The notes below the pieces were generated by a model. That model did not search any database and was not told where the DNA came from. It saw nothing but the letters and a program-made list of their open reading frames with translations. Of a DNA stretch of 8,043 nt, positions 3,923 through 8,043 are shown piece after piece (within the stretch, counting starts at the first letter, position 1; each line of letters opens with the position of its first letter). This stretch comes from an uncultured Oscillospiraceae bacterium (GTDB taxonomy: Bacteria; Bacillota; Clostridia; Oscillospirales; Acutalibacteraceae). The translations under genes and the position numbers were made by a program. Location: positions 1 to 8,043 of the forward strand of contig UREO01000133.1 in assembly GCA_900546895.1 (NCBI GenBank), read 5' to 3'.

Positions 3923-5059
3923 ATGAAAAGGATTAAAAGATTGATGGCGATTGTTCTTACGGCGTGTATGCTTTTGGCAACCGCAGCATGCGGCTCGGCG
4001 CCGAGCACATCGCAGGCGGCCAATGCTCAGCCGGCTGCTTCCGACGAAGCGCAGCCTTCCGCGGAGGCAAACGGCCAAAAAGTCGGTGTTGCAATGCCGA
4101 CCAAATCCTCCGAACGTTGGATCCGCGACGGGAACAACATGAAAGAGCAGCTCGAAAAGCTGGGCTACACAGTTGATCTGCAGTATGCGGAAGACGATGT
4201 CCAGGCACAGGTTTCTCAGATCGAAAATATGATTACGGGCGGCGCGAAGTGTCTGGTAATCGCCTCCATCGATTCCAGCGCTCTGGTAAATGTCCTTGCG
4301 GAAGCAAAGAAAAACAACATTCCGGTCATTGCATACGACCGCCTGCTGATGGACACCGACGCGGTTTCTTATTATGCAACCTTTGACAACAAGGGTGTAG
4401 GCACATTGATCGGCCAATACATAGAAGAAAAAATGGGCCTGAAAGAAGGCAAGGGTCCTTTCAACATCGAACTGTTCGCGGGTTCTCCCGACGACAACAA
4501 CGCGCACTTCCTCAACACCGGCGCTATGGAAGTTCTTCAGCCTTATATTGACAGCGGAAAGCTGAATGTTGTTTCCGGCCAGACCGATTTCGACAAAATC
4601 TGTACTCTTCGCTGGTCACAGGAAAGCGCTCAGAAAAGAATGGAAGACATTTTGTCCGGCTATTACAGCACCGGCAAAAATGTTGACGTTGTTTTGAGTC
4701 CGTTCGACGGGATCTCCTACGGGATTGCGGCCGCTCTGGAAGGCGCGGGCTACAAGGTAGGCACAAAATGGCCTGTCATTACCGGTCAGGACGCTGAAAC
4801 AATGGCCATTAAGAACATCAAGTCCGGCAAACAGACCATGACGGTCTTTAAGGATACCCGCCTGCTTGCGTCAAAGTGCGTTACCATGGTTCAGGCCGTG
4901 ATGGAAGGTAAGCAGCCGGAAATCAACGACACCAAATCCTATAATAACGGCAAGCTGGTCGTTCCGTCCTATCTGTGCACACCGGTTGCAATTACGAAGG
5001 ACAATATCCAGAAAGAGCTGATCGATTCCGAGTATTATAAGGAATCCGATGTTTCCTGA
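3923..5059 (+). CDS. chvE: ChvE-type monosaccharide ABC transporter substrate-binding lipoprotein
   Basis: The extracytoplasmic sugar receptor of the importer, 378 residues. A lipoprotein signal peptide is visible: basic start MKRIKR, hydrophobic core, then LLATAAC with Cys23 as the lipidation site, followed by an Ala/Ser/Gln linker to about residue 50. The mature part is a Peripla_BP_4 fold starting at KVGVAMPT (53-60). Hallmarks of the ChvE group are SSERWIRDG (62-70), VIAYDRLL (135-142), AGSPDDNNAHF (186-196) and SGQTDFDK (218-225), which carry sugar-contacting residues in this family. The family binds several monosaccharides (arabinose, xylose, galactose, glucose); the specificity here is not readable, although the AraR-like context favours pentoses. 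AAGGAG (3907-3912) precedes the ATG by ten bases. It is the first gene of the operon. An 81-bp gap with a hairpin separates it from the ATPase gene, a common way to keep receptor message in excess. Confidence 0.93.
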   Translation: MKRIKRLMAIVLTACMLLATAACGSAPSTSQAANAQPAASDEAQPSAEANGQKVGVAMPTKSSERWIRDGNNMKEQLEKLGYTVDLQYAEDDVQAQVSQIENMITGGAKCLVIASIDSSALVNVLAEAKKNNIPVIAYDRLLMDTDAVSYYATFDNKGVGTLIGQYIEEKMGLKEGKGPFNIELFAGSPDDNNAHFLNTGAMEVLQPYIDSGKLNVVSGQTDFDKICTLRWSQESAQKRMEDILSGYYSTGKNVDVVLSPFDGISYGIAAALEGAGYKVGTKWPVITGQDAETMAIKNIKSGKQTMTVFKDTRLLASKCVTMVQAVMEGKQPEINDTKSYNNGKLVVPSYLCTPVAITKDNIQKELIDSEYYKESDVS

Positions 5060-5082
5060 TTCGTTCAAGATTGAAAATTTGG

Positions 5083-5104
5083 GCGGCAGTTTTACAGCTG
5101 TCGC
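5083..5104 (+). promoter_or_regulatory. Intercistronic hairpin after the binding-protein gene
   Basis: GCGGCAG (5083-5089) pairs with CTGTCGC (5098-5104) over 7 bp with one G:U pair and an 8-base loop. There is no T-run, so full termination is unlikely. In sugar ABC operons such stems often protect the receptor message from 3' decay and set a high receptor-to-ATPase ratio; that role is inferred here. Confidence 0.5.
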
Positions 5105-5140
5105 TCAACCTATTAATACCACAGGAGCGAGGTGCGTAGC

Positions 5141-6697
5141 ATGGCTGATGTCATCCTGGAAATGAAGCATATCACGAAGGAATTTTCCGGGGTAAAAGCT
5201 TTGGACGATGTAAACCTTACGGTGGAGCGGGGCGAGGTTCACGCCCTTTGCGGCGAAAACGGAGCCGGAAAATCCACCCTGATGAACATATTGTCTGCGG
5301 TTTACCCCTACGGCGATTATTCCGGAGAAATTATTTATAACGGGGAGGAATGCAAATTCCGCGACATACGTGACAGCGAGCGGAAGGGGATTGTGATTAT
5401 CCATCAGGAGCTTGCCTTAAGCCCTTATCTTTCCATTGCGGAAAACGTATTTCTGGGCAACGAAATTACGAATGTAAAAAATGTGATTGATTGGAGCCAG
5501 ACAAGGCAGAAAGCAAAAGAAATTCTGGAAAAATTCGGGCTTCCCGACGAAAATGTAAACCTGCCGGTCAACAAACTGAGTGTCGGCAAGCAGCAGCTGG
5601 TCGAAATCGCGAAAGCGATGGCCAAAAAAGTGGAGCTGCTGATTCTGGACGAACCCACCGCTTCCTTGAATGATGAGGACAGTAAAAAGCTGCTCAATAT
5701 TATTTTGGGTTTGAAAGAGCGTGGAATTACCTGCATCATGATTTCTCATAAGCTGAACGAGCTCAGTCAGGTGGCGGACAGCATTACTGTCATCCGCGAC
5801 GGCAAAACGATCGAAACACTGAAAAAAGGACAGGATGACCTGAACGAGGACCGGATCATTAAAGGAATGGTCGGCCGTGAGCTGACAAACCGCTATCCTC
5901 CCCGCGAAAGCAAGCCGGGCGATATTGCGTTTGAGGTCAAAAACTGGACGGTATACCATCCGGACGATCCCGGACGCGTCATGCTCAAGGACGTTAATTT
6001 CAATGTCAGGAAGGGCGAAGTGGTCGGTTTTGCGGGGCTGATGGGCGCCGGGCGCACGGAGCTCGCAATGAGCATTTTCGGAAGATCTTACGGAAGCAAA
6101 ATTTCCGGCGATCTCTACAAGGACGGAAAGAAGCTTGTTCTGCGCAACGTTCAGGATGCAATCCGCAACGGGATTGCCTATGCCTCGGAGGACCGGAAAA
6201 ATTACGGGTTGGTTCTGATCAACGACGTTCGCTGGAACATGACGCTTTCGAGCCTGAGCGACCGTTTTTCCAAACATTGGGTCATTGACCAGAACGAGGA
6301 AATCGTGGCTGCCGAGGAATACCGCGAAAAGCTGAATATCAAAACGAATTCCATCAGGCAGATCACAGGTTCGCTCTCCGGCGGAAACCAGCAGAAGGTC
6401 GTTCTTTCCAAATGGATTCTTGCCAACCCCGACGTCCTGATTCTGGATGAACCGACGCGCGGAATCGATGTAGGGGCGAAATATGAAATTTATGAGATCA
6501 TCAACGACCTTGCAAAGGCGGGGAAGGCGGTTATCTTTATTTCCTCCGAGATGCCGGAGCTTCTCGGCGTCTGCGATCGGATTTATGTGCTGAACCAGGG
6601 CGAAATAGCCGGGGAATTGGATAAGGGGGATTTTTCTCAGGAAATGATTATGAAAATCATTATGTCACATACCAGAAGGGAGAAGCAGGCGATATGA
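5141..6697 (+). CDS. gguA: Monosaccharide ABC transporter ATP-binding protein, GguA type
   Basis: A double ATPase of 518 residues that energises sugar import from the cytoplasmic face. Domain 1: Walker A GENGAGKST (38-46), Q-loop Gln89, signature LSVGKQQ (146-152), Walker B LLILDEPT (166-173), switch His203. Domain 2: a modified Walker A GLMGAGRTE (299-307) with Arg in place of Lys, signature LSGGNQQK (412-419), Walker B VLILDEPT (432-439). This asymmetry is normal for the MglA/RbsA/GguA family. The insertion YPYGDYSGEI (55-64) after the first Walker A is typical of the GguA branch. I chose ATG 5141 because GAGGTG (5129-5134) lies six bases ahead. A GTG at 5132 would use AGGAG (5123-5127) at only four bases and add three residues. 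The stop overlaps the permease start in ATGA. Confidence 0.95.
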   Translation: MADVILEMKHITKEFSGVKALDDVNLTVERGEVHALCGENGAGKSTLMNILSAVYPYGDYSGEIIYNGEECKFRDIRDSERKGIVIIHQELALSPYLSIAENVFLGNEITNVKNVIDWSQTRQKAKEILEKFGLPDENVNLPVNKLSVGKQQLVEIAKAMAKKVELLILDEPTASLNDEDSKKLLNIILGLKERGITCIMISHKLNELSQVADSITVIRDGKTIETLKKGQDDLNEDRIIKGMVGRELTNRYPPRESKPGDIAFEVKNWTVYHPDDPGRVMLKDVNFNVRKGEVVGFAGLMGAGRTELAMSIFGRSYGSKISGDLYKDGKKLVLRNVQDAIRNGIAYASEDRKNYGLVLINDVRWNMTLSSLSDRFSKHWVIDQNEEIVAAEEYREKLNIKTNSIRQITGSLSGGNQQKVVLSKWILANPDVLILDEPTRGIDVGAKYEIYEIINDLAKAGKAVIFISSEMPELLGVCDRIYVLNQGEIAGELDKGDFSQEMIMKIIMSHTRREKQAI

Positions 6698-7878
6698 GTA
6701 CGTCAAGTCTTGCAAAGAAAAAATCCGGCAGTACCAATGCAAAGCAATACGGAATGCTGATTGCCCTCGTTTTGATTTATTTTATCTTTAATCTGCTTTC
6801 GGGCGGTAAAAATGTCAGCCCGATGAACGTTAACAATCTGATTATGCAGAACAGCTACGTTGTCATCCTTGCGGTCGGCATGCTGCTCTGTGTACTGACC
6901 GGCAACGTCGACCTTTCCGTCGGCTCTGTGGTTGCCTTCACCGGCGCCGCGTGCGCCATTATGGTTCTGGACCTTCATCTTCCGATTGCCGTTGCATTTT
7001 TGATGATTCTGCTGTGCGGCCTTCTGGTAGGCGCGTGGCAGGGGTTCTTTATCGCGTATCTGAATGTTCCGGCATTCGTCGTGACCCTTGCAAACATGCT
7101 GATTTTCCGCGGGCTTACCATGGTGATCCTCGGCGGTCAGACAAAGGGCCCCCTGCCTACGGATTACGTACAGATCGGCGCGGGCTATCTTCCCGAAATC
7201 TATACTTATATCGGCGGTCAAAAGATTGAACTGCTTTCCATTTTGGCCGGGGTGGCTGCCTCCCTGATCGTCATTTATCTGGAAATCCGTTCCATCAATA
7301 AGAAAAAATCCTACGGATTTGAGGTGCCTGCCGTATGGCAGGAGATTGTGAAGCTCGCCGTCGTCATTTTGATTATTAACTTCTTTACCGTCAAGCTTGC
7401 CTGTTACAACGGGCTTCCGGTTGTTCTTGCGCTGATGCTGGTGCTGATTATCATCTACACCTTCGTTACCAACAACACGGTTCCCGGCCGCCAGATTTAC
7501 GCGGTGGGCGGCAATGCGAAAGCGGCAAAGCTTTCCGGTATTAAAACCCAGCGCGTGATGTTCTGGATTTACGTGAGCATGGGCCTGATGAGTGCTTTGG
7601 CCGGTATCGTCCTCTCCGCCAGAAACGCGTCTGCCACGCCGAAAGCGGGCGACGGTTTCGAGCTTGACGCCATCGCATCCTGTTACATAGGCGGCGCGGC
7701 CGCGCTTGGCGGAAGCGGCACCATTATCGGTGCGGTTGTCGGCGCTCTGATCATGGGCGTGCTGAACAACGGGATGTCGCTGATCGGCTGGTCCGTCGAT
7801 ATCCAGAGAGTCGTGAAGGGCCTTGTCCTTCTTGGCGCTGTCACAATCGACCTGATTTCAAAAAAGAAAGCTTCCTGA
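6694..7878 (+). CDS. gguB: Monosaccharide ABC transporter permease, GguB type
   Basis: The membrane channel of the importer, 394 residues, BPD_transp_2 family, probably working as a homodimer. Hydrophobic segments are visible at about 21-37, 53-70, 75-93, 97-118, 122-145, 179-197, 217-233, 239-258, 288-308, 343-360 and 373-389. The N-terminus is short, basic and cytoplasmic. The family loop VPGRQIYAVGGNAKAAKLSGI (263-283) is the cytoplasmic element that contacts the ATPase. GGQTKGPLPTDYVQIGAGYLPE (147-168), between membrane segments, is characteristic of the GguB branch rather than RbsC or MglC. The start overlaps the ATPase stop (ATGA), with AAGGGAG (6676-6682) ahead, so translation is coupled. 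One receptor, one double ATPase and one permease make a complete transporter. No intrinsic terminator is seen in the 96 bases after it. Confidence 0.94.
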   Translation: MSTSSLAKKKSGSTNAKQYGMLIALVLIYFIFNLLSGGKNVSPMNVNNLIMQNSYVVILAVGMLLCVLTGNVDLSVGSVVAFTGAACAIMVLDLHLPIAVAFLMILLCGLLVGAWQGFFIAYLNVPAFVVTLANMLIFRGLTMVILGGQTKGPLPTDYVQIGAGYLPEIYTYIGGQKIELLSILAGVAASLIVIYLEIRSINKKKSYGFEVPAVWQEIVKLAVVILIINFFTVKLACYNGLPVVLALMLVLIIIYTFVTNNTVPGRQIYAVGGNAKAAKLSGIKTQRVMFWIYVSMGLMSALAGIVLSARNASATPKAGDGFELDAIASCYIGGAAALGGSGTIIGAVVGALIMGVLNNGMSLIGWSVDIQRVVKGLVLLGAVTIDLISKKKAS

Positions 7879-7905
7879 TTTGTCTGCCAGTGCTGTTCGG
7901 ATGTA

Positions 7906-7935
7906 TTGACAATTTACACAAGGTTCCTGTATCAT
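7906..7935 (+). promoter_or_regulatory. Promoter of the GntR-type regulator
   Basis: TTGACA (7906-7911), an 18-bp spacer and TATCAT (7930-7935) give a start at about 7942. An imperfect palindrome ACAAGGTTCCTGT (7918-7930) fills the spacer and could be an operator, perhaps for autoregulation. This lets the regulator be made apart from the transporter operon. Confidence 0.65.
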
Positions 7936-7974
7936 GATTTCAAAATAAAACGAAAAAAGGAAGGCAGCACTGCA

Positions 7975-8043
7975 ATGGAAATGCCCAAATATATGACTTT
8001 GGTCACTTGGATCAAAAATAAAATCGAAACGGGAGAACTCAAA
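7975..8043 (+). CDS. GntR-family regulator, AraR-like, N-terminus only
   Basis: Only 23 codons lie in the window; the gene runs off the right edge. The protein starts MEMPKYMTLVTWIKNKI and continues ETGELK. This matches the first helix of GntR-type winged-helix regulators, where a (L/M)PKY start is followed by a helix ending in an I..G.L turn before the PSE motif. From memory, B. subtilis AraR begins MLPKYAQVKEEISSWINQG, a similar opening, and AraR also carries a LacI-type sugar-sensing C-terminus. The present piece cannot show which sensor domain follows. AAGGAAGG (7957-7964) lies ten bases before ATG 7975, which favours it over the ATG at 7981. Its position after a sugar importer with an AraR-box-like site upstream suggests a local pentose-responsive repressor. 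Confidence 0.65.
   Translation, partial: MEMPKYMTLVTWIKNKIETGELK

Noticed and set aside
3854..4507. Long minus-strand frame opposite the binding-protein gene
   Set aside because: It is antisense to a strongly conserved ChvE-type gene, has no family match, and its low-complexity Arg/Cys content is typical of a shadow frame.
5132..5140. GTG start three codons upstream for the ATPase gene
   Set aside because: It is too close to AGGAG and lies inside GAGGTG, the better ribosome binding site for ATG 5141. Family proteins usually start at the later Met.
5417..6277. Minus-strand frame of 286 codons opposite the ATPase gene
   Set aside because: It is fully antisense to the Walker and signature motifs of the ATPase and has no recognisable domain; a shadow of codon bias.

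Overview
The window looks like a chromosomal segment of a mesophilic Firmicute of class Clostridia, possibly Oscillospiraceae-like. The grounds are AGGAGG-type ribosome binding sites, TTGACA/TATAAT-type promoters, a lipoprotein sugar-binding protein with the usual low-complexity Ala/Ser/Gln linker, and the protein families present. The species cannot be fixed from the sequence. Base composition is uneven: the left-end gene is clearly GC-rich, the stretch from about 540 to 3480 and the gap up to 3900 are AT-rich, and the sugar transporter operon is intermediate.

Layout. (1) 3-536: the 3' end of an RlmD/TrmA-family rRNA uracil methyltransferase, cut by the window edge. (2) 537-852: a gap with four degenerate copies of a 12-bp motif spaced 30/40/40 bp. 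(3) 853-1892: a GNAT acetyltransferase and a small P-loop kinase that overlap by ATGA. (4) 1916-2083: a short reading frame that looks like the tail of a DUF5655-type protein, probably a gene remnant. (5) 2184-3474: a compact regulatory island with a MarR-family regulator, an unrecognised 80-residue protein and a short DtxR/MntR-like regulator. Each of the three is preceded by nearly the same palindromic operator (GTGTATGG-NNN-CCATACAC). (6) 3475-3922: a hairpin-rich stretch ending in a strong intrinsic terminator, then an AT-rich control region with an AraR-box-like site and a consensus promoter. (7) 3923-7878: a three-gene monosaccharide ABC transporter operon of the ChvE-GguA-GguB type. (8) 7975-8043: the first 23 codons of a GntR-type regulator, cut by the window edge.

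How the parts fit. The transporter operon encodes a lipid-anchored sugar-binding protein, a double ATPase and a single permease, enough for one complete importer. The truncated regulator behind it resembles the N-terminus of AraR. A site resembling the AraR box lies upstream of the operon promoter, so control by arabinose or a related pentose is a reasonable inference. The MarR/small protein/DtxR-like island appears self-contained and cross-regulated, with no effector enzyme or transporter of its own in the window. It is the least explained part of the region and the best candidate for something new.
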